In this document: one piece after another, positions 14,045 through 23,574 of the stretch | Layout: the number at the start of each line of letters is the position of its first letter | Position numbering within the stretch: position 1 is the stretch's first letter | Assembly: GCA_009772925.1 (NCBI GenBank) | Contig: WOUQ01000015.1 | Location: forward strand, 1 to 50,356 | DNA length: 50,356 nucleotides | Direction: 5' to 3' | From: a bacterium | GTDB lineage: Bacteria; Pseudomonadota; Gammaproteobacteria; Burkholderiales; Thiobacillaceae | Made by a program: the position numbers and the translations under genes | The notes under the pieces: model-generated | What the model saw: only the letters and a program-made list of their open reading frames with translations | The model's database searches: none | What the model was told of the DNA's origin: nothing

Positions 14045-15637
14045 TCAGAGCTGGTCTTCGATGGGCAGGAAGGACAACAGCCAGACCTGAATCTGCCGCC
14101 AGAAACCGGCCTCCGGCTCGGTATCCTGGTGCTGGACCGCGCTCTCGCCCTGGCCCGCCTTCCACACCAGTCTATGTTCCCTGCCGGCTAACGCCAGCAG
14201 GTCGTCGACCGGCTGCAACTCCAGGCGATAGGCGATGTCATGGATGCGATGCTCGAATGATGCCGAACGGGCCTCGCCCAACTCCGGGTTATCGAGGACG
14301 ATGCCGAGTTCCGTATTGAGGGCCGCGGAGCGTGGATCGAAGTTGAAGGACCCCACGAAAGTGCGCCGGCGATCGATGCCGACGGTCTTGGCATGCAGGC
14401 TGGCGCGGGAAGCGCCGGCGGAACCGCCATGCCGGGCGCCGTCCCGCCCTGGCAGTCCGCGACTCTGCGCGGGCAGCGGGCGCATCTCGTAAAGCTCGAC
14501 GCCCGCGCGCAACAGGGCCTCGCGGTAGCGCGCATAACCGGCATGCACCGCCGGCACGTCGCTGGAGGCCAGTGAATTGGTCAATATCCTGACTTTCACC
14601 CCACGCTCCACCAGCCGGCCCAACCCGCTGACTCCGGCGTCACCCGGAACGAAGTAGGGAGACACGATGATCAGTTCCCGCTCCGCCCCGGCCAATAGGG
14701 CGAACAGCCGGGGCGACATGTGCGTGCTCCGGTCGCCCGGGTCCAGCCTGACCTTGTCGGGCAGGTCATAGAGGATCTCGGCCGCGCCCCAATGCAGATC
14801 GACGTCCAGATTGGCGTATTGCTCGGACAGCCCCGTCGCGCGCAGTCTCTCCAGGTAGGCGGACTGCTCCGGGGCACTCACCTCGGCGCTCAGGGTGGCG
14901 CGCGCGCGTTCCAGCAGCGCCCGGTCGCCCGGGCTGCCCAGTGCCTTGGGCGGCCAGGCCAGGTCGCTGTTCCAGTAGAGATCGAACGCCCTCGAGATGT
15001 CGGCCACCGCCGGCCCGAGGACAGCGACATCCAGATCGCCGAAGCGGATGCCGGCATCCGCGTCGAAGTACTCGTCACCGATATTGCGCCCGCCGACAAT
15101 CGCCACCTGGTTGTCGACGATGAACGATTTGTTGTGCATGCGCCGGGTCACACTGCCGAAATGGGTCAGGTAATTGAGCACCCGCAGGCCGCGGTTGGGA
15201 AAGGGATTGAACAGCCTGATACGCACCTTCGGATGCAGGGCAAGAGCCGACAGCAGCGCATCGCGGCCACCCATGTCGATGTCGTCGAGCAGGACCCGGA
15301 TACGCACGCCGCGATCCGCCGCGCTGAGCAAGGCATCCACCAGCAAACGGCCGGTGAGGTCGTTGTGGAACAGATAGGTCTGCACATCGAGGGAACGCTC
15401 GGCGGCGTGGATGAAAGCGAGCCGCGCGGCGTAGGCGTCGAGACCGTCACGCAGGGGATGGATGGCGGAGACCTGCGGCCGTGTTGCGCGCTTCTGCGCG
15501 ACGATACGACCAAGATGCGTGGCAGCGGTATCGTCGAGGGCGAAGGAGGGCTCGTGCGGGACAGCGGTGGGCAGGCTGGCGCAGGCGGAAAGACCCAGGC
15601 ACAGCCAGGCCGCCAGGACAAGCCGCATGACGCTCAT
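14045..15637 (-). CDS. Phospholipase D-family lipoprotein (ClsC-like)
   Basis: 530 residues. The N-terminus MRLVLAAWLCLGLSACASLP is a lipoprotein signal with lipobox LSAC, so the protein is probably anchored in an envelope membrane. It carries two HKD motifs: MHNKSFIVDNQVAIVGGRNI near residue 166 and LHAKTVGIDRRRTFVGSFNF near 413, each with the expected H-x-K and later D/S-F pattern. The layout resembles cardiolipin synthase C (YmdC), which condenses phosphatidylglycerol with phosphatidylethanolamine. No ymdB partner is present, so phospholipase or other transphosphatidylase activity is also possible. The start could be at M1 or M4. Confidence 0.88.
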   Translation of the reverse strand: MSVMRLVLAAWLCLGLSACASLPTAVPHEPSFALDDTAATHLGRIVAQKRATRPQVSAIHPLRDGLDAYAARLAFIHAAERSLDVQTYLFHNDLTGRLLVDALLSAADRGVRIRVLLDDIDMGGRDALLSALALHPKVRIRLFNPFPNRGLRVLNYLTHFGSVTRRMHNKSFIVDNQVAIVGGRNIGDEYFDADAGIRFGDLDVAVLGPAVADISRAFDLYWNSDLAWPPKALGSPGDRALLERARATLSAEVSAPEQSAYLERLRATGLSEQYANLDVDLHWGAAEILYDLPDKVRLDPGDRSTHMSPRLFALLAGAERELIIVSPYFVPGDAGVSGLGRLVERGVKVRILTNSLASSDVPAVHAGYARYREALLRAGVELYEMRPLPAQSRGLPGRDGARHGGSAGASRASLHAKTVGIDRRRTFVGSFNFDPRSAALNTELGIVLDNPELGEARSASFEHRIHDIAYRLELQPVDDLLALAGREHRLVWKAGQGESAVQHQDTEPEAGFWRQIQVWLLSFLPIEDQL

Positions 15638-15665
15638 GCCCGCACAGCGCCCTCGGAGCGGGTGC

Positions 15666-16736
15666 TCATCCTCCGGCGGAAATCGTCACGATGGGCGCAC
15701 CGGAGCCGCCGCCGGTTTCGGTCAGGGTCATGACGAACATGAGGAAGGAAAACAGGCGCTTGGATTGGAAATCCCGGTCATTGATCCAGAACCAGCCGTT
15801 GCGGTAGGGTACCGAGGCGAAGGCGTCCTCCGGAACTTCCCTGGAATAGCGGATGCGCACCATGGTGCCACGCACGCCCTCGCCCTCCGGTTCCATGCTT
15901 GGCTGCACCCGCTGTTCCGCCACGTGCTCGGGTGGCACCTCGATGGTGGAGGCGATATCGGTGAGGATTTCGCTGAAGGAACGGGTGCGCAGGGCGATCT
16001 CGCCCTCGCCCTCCGCGGTCGAGCCATACACCACCCTGAATTCCCGGATGTTCTCGTCGAGTCCGAGCAACCGCCTGACCTCCTTGCCCGCGGCCTGGGC
16101 CCGCTCGTCGGCATGCTTGCGGAAAACCATGACCAGCGCGCCCGCATTCTCGGTTTTCTTGACCCGCAGGGCGATGGCGCCGGAAGCCTGCACCAGACGC
16201 ATCTTCTCCAGCAGTTCGTAGAACTGCGGATCGGCGCGGCGCATGCGCGCGGATCCGCCGAACTGGTTCTCCAGACCGTTCACCGAGTGCACCAGGATGC
16301 GGAACACCATGTCGATGGGATAGCCGCCCTCGACCAGGCTCATCACGGTCGCCGGCGAGATGGGAGTCATCAGGTTGCGCGCGAACTTCTCGCCGCTGAG
16401 GGGCGCGTAGGTGATGGTGGGACGGTCGTAGTAGCGACCGGTGCCGCCCAGTTCCTGTCGGTCGGCGCTGGGCGGATTGGACCAGCCCAGAGTCCCGCGC
16501 ACCTCGGTTTCCAGGGAATACTGGTTGATGATGGAAGTCACGTCGAGAAAGATGGGCGCGTCGCCGTAGCGGATCTTGAGGATGTTGAGCAGCATCTGCC
16601 GTTTCCAGGATTCCGCCACGGCGTTGGTGTACTCGAAGCGGTCCCGGGCGATGGTGGGCGCTCCCAACGGCGCGCAGCCACCCAGGAGGAGCATGAACAG
16701 GAGGATGGGCAGAACGGCCAGGCGAAGGCGAGTCAT
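15666..16736 (-). CDS. Predicted lipoprotein of unknown function
   Basis: 356 residues from the ATG at 16736; longer versions add a basic tract without meaning. The signal peptide LAVLPILLFMLLLGGCAPLG has lipobox LGGC. The mature part is soluble, with recognisable blocks SWKRQMLLNILKIRYGDAPI, LSGEKFARNLMTPISPATVM and FWINDRDFQSKRLFSFLMFV (toward the C-terminus). The first block resembles the opening of large outer-membrane-associated lipoproteins of unknown role in betaproteobacteria. It lies 28 bp upstream of the phospholipase D lipoprotein on the same strand, which suggests a joint envelope function. Confidence 0.72.
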   Translation of the reverse strand: MTRLRLAVLPILLFMLLLGGCAPLGAPTIARDRFEYTNAVAESWKRQMLLNILKIRYGDAPIFLDVTSIINQYSLETEVRGTLGWSNPPSADRQELGGTGRYYDRPTITYAPLSGEKFARNLMTPISPATVMSLVEGGYPIDMVFRILVHSVNGLENQFGGSARMRRADPQFYELLEKMRLVQASGAIALRVKKTENAGALVMVFRKHADERAQAAGKEVRRLLGLDENIREFRVVYGSTAEGEGEIALRTRSFSEILTDIASTIEVPPEHVAEQRVQPSMEPEGEGVRGTMVRIRYSREVPEDAFASVPYRNGWFWINDRDFQSKRLFSFLMFVMTLTETGGGSGAPIVTISAGG

Positions 16737-16870
16737 GGCGAGGTTTTGGTTCAAACAATGCTGAAAGTGTGCTCTGCGCCGCCCGCTCCCGCAACGCCGT
16801 CGTGGTCTTGAACCAGCGCCACCGGACCTCTTCGGCAAAGGGGATCGTTTTCACGCGGCCGTCATATTCG

Positions 16871-16887
16871 CGCGCAATGATTGCGCG
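16871..16887. promoter_or_regulatory. 17-bp palindrome upstream of the small acidic ORF
   Basis: CGCGCAAT-G-ATTGCGCG is a perfect palindrome with a one-base centre, 27 bases before the ATG at 16914 and about 135 bases upstream of the divergent lipoprotein gene. Position and symmetry suit a dimeric regulator site; a hairpin is also possible. Confidence 0.4.
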
Positions 16888-16913
16888 AGTTCAATGACCC
16901 CTGAGAGTGCAGC

Positions 16914-17069
16914 ATGATTTGTGATTGGGAATTCCTGCCGGACTGGCGGATGTCCTGTGAATACGAGGACGAGGACGACGTCTACGAAGCCGAGGAGGAC
17001 GATTTCCTCGACTGCTCGCCCTGCGCCTCCGAGGCGTGTTTCGGCAACTGGCTGGGCGCCCTGGCCTGA
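16914..17069 (+). CDS. Small acidic cysteine-containing protein (51 aa), unknown
   Basis: ATG at 16914, TGA at 17067-17069. The product begins MICDWEFLPDWRMSCEYEDE and ends with CSPCASEACFGNWLGALA. It has five cysteines (3, 15, 34, 37, 42), including C-x2-C-x4-C, about a third Asp/Glu, and a single basic residue (R12). Third codon positions are strongly G/C, as in true genes nearby, which supports coding. The ribosome site is weak (GAGAG). Cysteine spacing could bind a metal, but that is inference, and no family is recognised. Confidence 0.5.
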   Translation: MICDWEFLPDWRMSCEYEDEDDVYEAEEDDFLDCSPCASEACFGNWLGALA

Positions 17070-17102
17070 GAGGCGGGGCGGCGCAGACGAGCCTGCGGCC
17101 GG

Positions 17103-18395
17103 CTATGAAGCCGTCGCGCGAGTCAGGGCCAGTCGCCGTCCGCGCCGGCTGTCGATGCCCGCGAGCAGGAGCAGGCCGGCGACGAAATAGAGGCCGGTGA
17201 AGAGGATGGCCAGGCGGTGGTCGCCGCCGGAAATCCAGGTGACCGCACCGTAGGTCAGTGGACCGAGGATGGACGCCAGCTTCACCGCCAATCCCCAAAG
17301 ACCGAAGAACTCGGCGCGCCGGTCGGCCGGGCTGAAATAGCCCACCAGCGCCCGGCCCGCGGCCTGCGCCGCGCCCATGCAGAGCCCCGCAAGGGTGGCG
17401 GCGATCCAGAAACCCGTCGACGTCGTCGCGCTCCAGGCGAGGACGATGACGACGATCCAGCCCGCCAGGGTGAGGGCGATGGTGGGCACGTGGCCCAGCC
17501 TGTCCTGCAGGTGGCCGAAGGCGAGCGATCCCGCCACCGCCGCGAAATTGACCGCCAGGATGAGCACCAGGGTATCGCGCGTGGAAAAGCCCAGGGCCTG
17601 CTGGGCATAGATGGCGGCAAGCGCGATCACCGTCTGGATGCCGGCCTGGTAGAACACCACGCACACCAGGAAACGCCCCAGGTCGCGATGGCGACGCGCC
17701 CGCCGCAGGCTGACCAGCAGCCGGCGGAAGGCGAGCGCGGCGAGGCGGCCGCGCGTTGCGCGCGGTTGCGCCCGCTCGCGCAGGAACAGGAAGGTGGGCA
17801 GCGCCGCCAGGGCAAACACCCCGGCGGTGATCCACAGGGTGACCGGCACGAAGGCGCTGGCCGGCTGACCGCGCGCCTGCGCCCAACTCACATAGGCCAG
17901 GCAGAGGCCCAGGGTGAAGATGCCGCCCAGGTAACCCAGGCCCCAGCCCCAGCCTGACACCCGGCCGAGCCTGCGGCCGCGCGCGAGTTCCGGCAGGAAG
18001 GCGGCGATCAGGTTCTCGCCGGTGCCGAAGCAGAAATTCGCCAGGATCAGCAGGCCGACCGCCAGCGCCAGATCGCCCGGCCCGGCCAGGGACAGGCCGG
18101 CGGTGCCGAGCACGCAGCCGAAGGTGGTGTAGGCCAGCAGCCGCTTCTTCGCGGCGCGGGCGTCGGCGTAGGCGCCCAGGGTCGGCGCGCTCACCAGGAT
18201 CAGCGCGTAGGACACCGCCAGCGCCGCGCTCCAGGCGAAGGTGGCCCAGACCGCGCCGCCCGCCACCTCGGCGACAAAGTAGGCGTTGAACACGGCGGTG
18301 ATGACCACCGTGGTGAAGCCGGAATTTGCGAAGTCGTACATCGCCCAGGCCCATACCTCGCGGGGCGCCACGCCGGGATTGAAGGAACGCGTCAT
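17103..18395 (-). CDS. MFS transporter, UMF1 (Atg22-like) family
   Basis: 430 residues with 12 membrane segments. The opening EVWAWAMYDFANSGFTTVVI is the UMF1 signature (AWxxYDFANSxF), followed by the first-loop LGAYADARAAKKRLL and the mid-point GYFSPADRRAEFFGLWGLAV. The family is related to the yeast vacuolar amino-acid exporter Atg22; bacterial substrates are unknown. The ATG overlaps the stop of the upstream ceramidase-like gene (ATGA), so the two are translationally coupled. Confidence 0.88.
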   Translation of the reverse strand: MTRSFNPGVAPREVWAWAMYDFANSGFTTVVITAVFNAYFVAEVAGGAVWATFAWSAALAVSYALILVSAPTLGAYADARAAKKRLLAYTTFGCVLGTAGLSLAGPGDLALAVGLLILANFCFGTGENLIAAFLPELARGRRLGRVSGWGWGLGYLGGIFTLGLCLAYVSWAQARGQPASAFVPVTLWITAGVFALAALPTFLFLRERAQPRATRGRLAALAFRRLLVSLRRARRHRDLGRFLVCVVFYQAGIQTVIALAAIYAQQALGFSTRDTLVLILAVNFAAVAGSLAFGHLQDRLGHVPTIALTLAGWIVVIVLAWSATTSTGFWIAATLAGLCMGAAQAAGRALVGYFSPADRRAEFFGLWGLAVKLASILGPLTYGAVTWISGGDHRLAILFTGLYFVAGLLLLAGIDSRRGRRLALTRATAS

Positions 18396-19222
18396 GGCGC
18401 AGCGGAAGCCGGGTCCGGCAAGGCCACGCGCCGCCGCAGCATGCGCAGCAGGACGAACACCGCGCCGGCGGCGAGCAGATGCTTGAGGGTGTGGCCGCTG
18501 ATCACCCCGCCCAGGTCGAACAGCGGCTGGTCCAGCAGCTTGTCGCAGAGCAGCGCCAGGCCGTACAGGCCCAGCGCCAGGGAGATGTCAGCACCCCGGT
18601 CGTGGCGCGGCGGAAACAGGCCGATCAGCAGCAATAGCGCCAGGGCGCCGCCCGCCTGCATGGCAAGGTAGGGACGCAGGTCGCCGGCGCCGCCCAGCTC
18701 GCTCAGATACCAGGCCAGCACGCTGGCCATCCCCAGCAACGGCAGCAGCGCCAGGGCCAGGCGCCCGGCGCGCGCGCCCAGGCGCTCGGCCACCACCGCC
18801 GCGAGCAGGGCCATGAAGGCCAGGCCCATGGGCAGGCGGTCCCAGAACAGCGTGTGATGGTCGGGCGCCCAGTGGTAATAGGCGGAGCCGATGCCGGTCA
18901 GCGCGATGGCGACGAAAAACAGCCGGTACCCGGCGGCTTCCACACCCGCCACCCCGGGCCGCCGCCGGCCCAGCCAGAGCGCGCCGGCCAGCCCCGCCGC
19001 GAGCAGGGCGGCATTCGACACCACGTCCAGGCAATTGGGCACGCCCAGGCAGGCACGACGATCGGCGAACGCATGGTAAGAATGGGGTTGCGGGATGGGC
19101 GGCAGGCTGGCGAGGACGCTGAACAGGGCGAGCAGGGCCAAGGCCAGCAGGGCCAGTCGCCCTCGGCCCGCAGCGGCGTTGGCGGGTAGAAAGAAGGAGT
19201 GGCGTTCCTGGTTCAAGGGCAA
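18392..19222 (-). CDS. Ceramidase-like integral membrane hydrolase (CREST superfamily)
   Basis: About 275 residues with seven predicted membrane helices. Motifs fit the alkaline ceramidase/CREST metal-hydrolase family: CLDVVSNAALLAAGLAGALW, the Ser...His pair in GIGSAYYHWAPDHHTLFWDR with the following Asp, and the late GHTLKHLLAAGA supplying two His. No ATG precedes the first helix; TTG at 19222 or 19216 is the likely start, so the 5' boundary is uncertain. Bacterial members are often annotated only as 'ceramidase domain'; the substrate is unknown. Its stop overlaps the UMF1 start. Confidence 0.72.
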   Translation of the reverse strand: MPLNQERHSFFLPANAAAGRGRLALLALALLALFSVLASLPPIPQPHSYHAFADRRACLGVPNCLDVVSNAALLAAGLAGALWLGRRRPGVAGVEAAGYRLFFVAIALTGIGSAYYHWAPDHHTLFWDRLPMGLAFMALLAAVVAERLGARAGRLALALLPLLGMASVLAWYLSELGGAGDLRPYLAMQAGGALALLLLIGLFPPRHDRGADISLALGLYGLALLCDKLLDQPLFDLGGVISGHTLKHLLAAGAVFVLLRMLRRRVALPDPASAAP

Positions 19223-19291
19223 GGGGAACGAAGCAGTGTCGGGAATGTTCCTATTATGGAGTGAGGAAGGGTCCGTGACGGAGGAGTGTCG

Positions 19292-20668
19292 ATGAGACGG
19301 TGGCTGTTCGCGGTATACGCCTGTTTGCTGGGCATCGCGTGCGCGATGCCGGTCTTCGCTTCGTCGCCGCCCGCCTCCGTGCTGGTGATGCGGCTGGAAG
19401 GTGCCATCGGCCCGGCCACCGCCGACTACGTCGCGCGCGGGCTGGCCCGCGCCGAGGCGGAGCGCGCGCAACTGGTGGTGCTGACCCTGGACACCCCCGG
19501 CGGCCTCGACACCTCCATGCGCCAGATCATCAAGGCAATCCTCGCCTCGCCCATGCCGGTCGCCACCCACGTCGCCCCCGGCGGCGCGCGCGCCGCCAGC
19601 GCCGGCACCTACATCCTCTACGCCAGCCACATCGCCGCCATGGCGCCGGGCACCAACCTGGGCGCCGCCACGCCGGTGGCCATCGGCGGCATGCCCGGGG
19701 GCGACGAGCCCACCCCTTCCCCCGGCGCGAAGGACAAGACAAAACCCGAATCCGCGGATCCCTCCCGTGGCGCCATGACGCGCAAGCAGGTCAGCGATGC
19801 CGCCGCCTACATCCGCGGCCTCGCCCAACTGCGCGGGCGCAACGCGGAATGGGCGGAAAAGGCGGTGCGGGAAGCCGTCAGTCTGCCGGCCGAGGACGCC
19901 TTGAAGATGCGCGTGGTCGATCTGATCGCCGCCGACCTGGATGACCTGCTGCGCCAGGTCGACGGCCGCAAGCTGAAAACCGCCGCCAGCGAGGTCGTCC
20001 TTGCCACGGTGGAGGCTCCGGTTGTGCAGCACGAGCCCGACTGGCGCGCCCGTCTGCTGGCGGTGCTCACCGACCCCAGCATCGCCCTGGTGCTGATGAT
20101 GATCGGCATCTACGGCCTGTTCTTCGAATTCAGTTCACCCGGATTCGGCGTGCCCGGCGTGCTCGGCGCCATCTGCCTGCTGCTCGCCCTCTACGCGCTG
20201 CAACTGCTGCCGGTCAACTACGCGGGCCTGGCGCTCATCGTGCTGGGGGTGGCGTTCATGATGGCCGAGGCGTTCTTCCCGAGCTACGGCGTGCTCGGCG
20301 CGGGCGGCGTGGTGGCCTTCGTCATCGGCGCGGTGATCCTCATCGACACCAATCTGCCGGGCTTCGGCATCCCCATCGAACTCATCGTCGCCATCGCCCT
20401 CGGCAGCGCCCTGCTGCTTGGCCTGGTCGGCGGCATGGCGCTCAAGGCCCGGCACCGGCCGGTGGTCAGCGGCGCCGAGGAGTTGCCGGGCTCGCGCGGT
20501 GAAATGCTGGACGACAGCGTCCCCGTGGACGGGCATTACGAGGGCTGGGCGCGGGTGCATGGTGAAAACTGGCGGGTACGTGCCGCCGTTTCCCTGCGCC
20601 GCGGCGGCCGGCTGCGCGTGTTGGGGCGGGACGGCCTGGTGCTGCGGGTCGAGGCCGCGGAAGACTAA
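19292..20668 (+). CDS. nfeD: NfeD-type membrane serine protease
   Basis: 458 residues from the ATG at 19292, with GGAGGAG just upstream (a GTG at 19286 is possible). A signal peptide ([20 protein letters not shown]) precedes a ClpP-like protease domain: [20 protein letters not shown], then [18 protein letters not shown], which contains the catalytic Ser. An insert rich in Pro/Lys/Asp (about residues 140-165) follows. Membrane helices occupy about 265-385 and an OB-fold NfeD domain closes the protein ([18 protein letters not shown]). It pairs with the slipin gene 17 bp downstream, the classical nfeD-stomatin operon, in which the protease trims the stomatin partner. Confidence 0.93.
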   Translation: MRRWLFAVYACLLGIACAMPVFASSPPASVLVMRLEGAIGPATADYVARGLARAEAERAQLVVLTLDTPGGLDTSMRQIIKAILASPMPVATHVAPGGARAASAGTYILYASHIAAMAPGTNLGAATPVAIGGMPGGDEPTPSPGAKDKTKPESADPSRGAMTRKQVSDAAAYIRGLAQLRGRNAEWAEKAVREAVSLPAEDALKMRVVDLIAADLDDLLRQVDGRKLKTAASEVVLATVEAPVVQHEPDWRARLLAVLTDPSIALVLMMIGIYGLFFEFSSPGFGVPGVLGAICLLLALYALQLLPVNYAGLALIVLGVAFMMAEAFFPSYGVLGAGGVVAFVIGAVILIDTNLPGFGIPIELIVAIALGSALLLGLVGGMALKARHRPVVSGAEELPGSRGEMLDDSVPVDGHYEGWARVHGENWRVRAAVSLRRGGRLRVLGRDGLVLRVEAAED

Positions 20669-20685
20669 ACCACAGGAGGACACAC

Positions 20686-21471
20686 ATGTACGGCATCGAA
20701 TTCGGTTTTGGCGGCGTGGTACTCATCCTCGTCGCCCTGATCGCCGCCTCGTTCCGCATCCTGCGCGAATACGAACGCGGCGTGGTGTTCATGCTGGGCC
20801 GCTTCTGGAAGGTCAAGGGCCCCGGCCTGGTGCTGGTGATACCCGGCGTCCAGCAGATGGTGCGCATCGACCTGCGCACGGTGGTGCTGGACGTGCCCTC
20901 GCAGGATGTGATCTCGCGCGACAACGTGTCGGTCAAGGTCAACGCCGTGGTGTATTTCCGCGTGGTGGATCCGCAGAAGGCCATCATCCAGGTGGAGAAC
21001 TTCCTCGCCGCCACCAGCCAGCTGGCGCAGACCACTCTGCGCGCGGTGCTGGGCAAACATGAACTCGACGAGATGCTGGCCGAGCGCGAGCGCCTCAACC
21101 TGGACATCCAGCAGGTGCTGGACAGCCAGACCGACGCCTGGGGCATCAAGGTCGCCAACGTCGAAATCAAGCATGTCGACATCGACGAGTCCATGGTGCG
21201 GGCCATCGCCAAGCAGGCGGAAGCGGAACGCGAGCGGCGCGCCAAGATCATCCATGCCGAAGGCGAACTGCAGGCCTCGGAAAAGCTGCTGCAGGCCGCG
21301 CAAATGCTGGCCCGGCAGCCGGAAGCCATGCAGTTGCGCTACCTGCAGACCCTGGCCGTCATCGCCGGCGACAAAACCTCCACCATCGTCTTCCCCCTGC
21401 CGATGGATTTGCTTGCGGCCATACGGGGCGCGAGCCCGGCGAGCGCGCCGGCGGCCAAGCAGCCGGAGTGA
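20686..21471 (+). CDS. Slipin (stomatin/SPFH family)
   Basis: 261 residues. One N-terminal membrane helix ([19 protein letters not shown]) leads into an SPFH domain ([60 protein letters not shown]). A coiled-coil stretch follows ([20 protein letters not shown]). A strong ribosome site (AGGAGG) precedes the ATG. The protein should oligomerise in membrane microdomains and is the expected partner of the NfeD protease. Confidence 0.93.
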   Translation: MYGIEFGFGGVVLILVALIAASFRILREYERGVVFMLGRFWKVKGPGLVLVIPGVQQMVRIDLRTVVLDVPSQDVISRDNVSVKVNAVVYFRVVDPQKAIIQVENFLAATSQLAQTTLRAVLGKHELDEMLAERERLNLDIQQVLDSQTDAWGIKVANVEIKHVDIDESMVRAIAKQAEAERERRAKIIHAEGELQASEKLLQAAQMLARQPEAMQLRYLQTLAVIAGDKTSTIVFPLPMDLLAAIRGASPASAPAAKQPE

Positions 21472-21480
21472 CCGGGTACG

Positions 21481-21960
21481 ATGTCGGCCAGCCTGCCCGC
21501 CTGCCTGCTCGCCGAGCCCACCACCCGCCTGGCGCGCCTGATCGTCGACAGCCACCTGCGCGTGGTCGGCTGTCCCCTGCTGGCGGCCGCGCCCGGCGAT
21601 GCTGTCGCCCTCGCCGCCGCGCTCTGGGAAGCGCCGCGCGCGGTGGTGGCGCACGGCACCGAAGCCGACCCCGTGTTCTGCTACGGCAACCGCCTGGCCC
21701 TGGAACTGTTCGAGATGGATTTCGCCGCCTTCACCGCCCTGCCCTCGCGCTTTTCCGCCGAAGCGCCGCAGCGCGACGAACGCGCGCGCCTGCTGGAGCG
21801 AGTTGCGCGCCACGGCTTCATCGACGATTACGCCGGGGTACGCATATCCCGAAGCGGTCGGCGCTTCCGTATCCACGGCGCGACGGTGTGGAACCTGCTC
21901 GACGCCGATGGCGCCCCGCGCGGCCAGGCAGCGACTTTCACAGACTGGGAACGCGTCTAG
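21481..21960 (+). CDS. MEKHLA domain protein (PAS-like)
   Basis: 159 residues. Blocks VVAHGTEADPVFCYGNRLAL, LFEMDFAAFTALPSRFSAEA, RVARHGFIDDYAGVRISRSG and RRFRIHGATVWNLLDADG fit the MEKHLA domain, a PAS-like fold first described at the C-terminus of plant HD-ZIP III factors and found alone in bacteria. A ligand-sensing role is possible but unproven. It follows slipin by 9 bp and its TAG overlaps the TAG of cimA on the other strand (shared CTAG at 21957-21960). Confidence 0.82.
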   Translation: MSASLPACLLAEPTTRLARLIVDSHLRVVGCPLLAAAPGDAVALAAALWEAPRAVVAHGTEADPVFCYGNRLALELFEMDFAAFTALPSRFSAEAPQRDERARLLERVARHGFIDDYAGVRISRSGRRFRIHGATVWNLLDADGAPRGQAATFTDWERV

Positions 21961-23534
21961 GCGCCGTCCTGGCCTTCCTCGCCCAACCGCAGCAGGGCGT
22001 ATTCCATGCTGTCGGCGAGGGCGCGCCAGCTCGCCTCGATGATGTTGGTGCTGGCCCCCACCGTGGTCCAGGCCTCGCTGCCGCTCTGGAAATCGATGAG
22101 CACGCGGGTGGAGGCGGCGGTGCCGGTGGCGCTGTTGAGGATGCGCACCTTGTAGTCGGACAGGCGCACCGTGCGCAGCACCGGATAGGCGCCCACCAGG
22201 GCATGCTGCAGGGCGGTGGCGAGGGCGTTGACCGGGCCGTTGCCCTCGGCGGCGGTGAACTTCACCTCGCCGTCCACCTTCACCTTCACCGTGGCTTCCG
22301 ACAGCAGGCCGCGGCCGTGGCGGCGCTCGGTGATGACGAAGTAGTCCACCAGTTCGAAGGGCCGCTGGTAGCCTTCCTGGAGCCGGTGGAAGAGCAGTTC
22401 GACGCTGGCCTCGGCGGCCTCGAAGGTGAAGCCCTCGTGCTCCATGTGCTTGATCTGGCCGAGCACCTTCTGGGCGTCCTCCCGGTTCACGTCGATGCCC
22501 AGGTTCTGCGCCATGAACAGGATGTTGCCGCGCCCGGACAGCTCCGAAATCACCGAGCGCCGCTCGTTGCCCACCAGCTCGGGTTCGATGTGCTGGTAGG
22601 TGTCGCTGGCCTTGAGGATGGCGGCGACGTGGATGCCGCCCTTGTGGGCGAAGGCGGAGTGGCCGACGTAGGGATGGTGGTCGTCGTGCTTCAGGTTGGC
22701 CACCTCGGCGACGAAGCGGGACAGGCCGGTGAGCTCGCGCAATTGCTCCGGGCGCACGGCCTCGTAGCCCATCTTCAGTTGCAGGTTGGGGATGATGCTC
22801 ACCAGGTCGGCGTTGCCCACCCGTTCGCCGTAGCCGTTGATGGTGCCCTGCACCAGGGCACAGCCGCCGCGCACGGCGGCAATGGAATTGGCAACACCGC
22901 AGCCGGTGTCGTTGTGGCAGTGCACGCCCAGCCGCGTTGAAAAGCGCGAGGCCACGTCGCGGGTGATTTCCTCCACCTGCCAGGGCAGCTTGCCGCCGTT
23001 GGTCTCGCACAGGATCAGCCAGTCGGCACCGGCCTCGGCGGCGACCTGCAAAGTGGCCAGGGCGAATTCCGGGTTGGCGAGGAAGCCGTCGTAGAAATGC
23101 TCGGCGTCGAAGAACACCTCGCGGCCCTGCGCCTTCATCCAGGCCACGCTGTCGCGGATCATGGCCAGGTTCTCTTCCGGCGTGGTGTCGAGGACATGGC
23201 TGACGTGGTAGTCCCAGCTCTTGCCCACCAGGGTCACCGCCGGCGTGTCGGCGGCGAGCAGGGCTTTCAGGTTGGCGTCGTCCTCGCACGGAGTGTGCTT
23301 GTGGCGGGTGCTGCCGAAGGCCGCCAGCTTGGTAGCGCCCAGGTTCATGCGCCCGGCACGGGCGAAGAACTCGGCGTCCTTGGGGTTGGAGCCGGGCCAG
23401 CCGCCCTCGATGTAGTGGATGCCGAACTCGGCCAGGCGCCTGGCGATGGTCAGCTTGTCGTCCACGGACAGGGAGATGTCCTCCCGCTGGGTACCGTCGC
23501 GCAGGGTGGTGTCGTAGAGGAAGACTTGGGACAT
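21957..23534 (-). CDS. cimA: Citramalate synthase
   Basis: 525 residues from the ATG at 23534 (MSQVFLYDTTLRDGTQREDI); upstream extension in the same frame has no family similarity. The HMGL-like catalytic domain covers about residues 1-280, with Arg/Asp in TLRDGTQ and the metal ligands in VHCHNDTGCGVANS. The LeuA-type regulatory domain covers about 395-520 (VRLSDYKVRILNSATGTAAS). CimA condenses pyruvate and acetyl-CoA to citramalate, giving a threonine-independent route to isoleucine, and is normally feedback-inhibited by isoleucine. It stands alone as a single gene. Confidence 0.93.
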   Translation of the reverse strand: MSQVFLYDTTLRDGTQREDISLSVDDKLTIARRLAEFGIHYIEGGWPGSNPKDAEFFARAGRMNLGATKLAAFGSTRHKHTPCEDDANLKALLAADTPAVTLVGKSWDYHVSHVLDTTPEENLAMIRDSVAWMKAQGREVFFDAEHFYDGFLANPEFALATLQVAAEAGADWLILCETNGGKLPWQVEEITRDVASRFSTRLGVHCHNDTGCGVANSIAAVRGGCALVQGTINGYGERVGNADLVSIIPNLQLKMGYEAVRPEQLRELTGLSRFVAEVANLKHDDHHPYVGHSAFAHKGGIHVAAILKASDTYQHIEPELVGNERRSVISELSGRGNILFMAQNLGIDVNREDAQKVLGQIKHMEHEGFTFEAAEASVELLFHRLQEGYQRPFELVDYFVITERRHGRGLLSEATVKVKVDGEVKFTAAEGNGPVNALATALQHALVGAYPVLRTVRLSDYKVRILNSATGTAASTRVLIDFQSGSEAWTTVGASTNIIEASWRALADSMEYALLRLGEEGQDGA

Positions 23535-23574
23535 GGCGGTAAAACCGGGTGGTTCGTGCGGTTGCAGCATCAAG

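Noticed and set aside
19223-20032. Upstream extension of the ceramidase-like frame
   Set aside because: It runs antisense through nfeD, has no similarity to the family, and the membrane protein is complete without it.
20665-23289. Very long open frame antisense to cimA, the MEKHLA gene and slipin
   Set aside because: It lies opposite genes with clear family motifs. In GC-rich DNA such antisense frames arise from codon bias, and its translation is low-complexity Arg/Gly/His/Pro.
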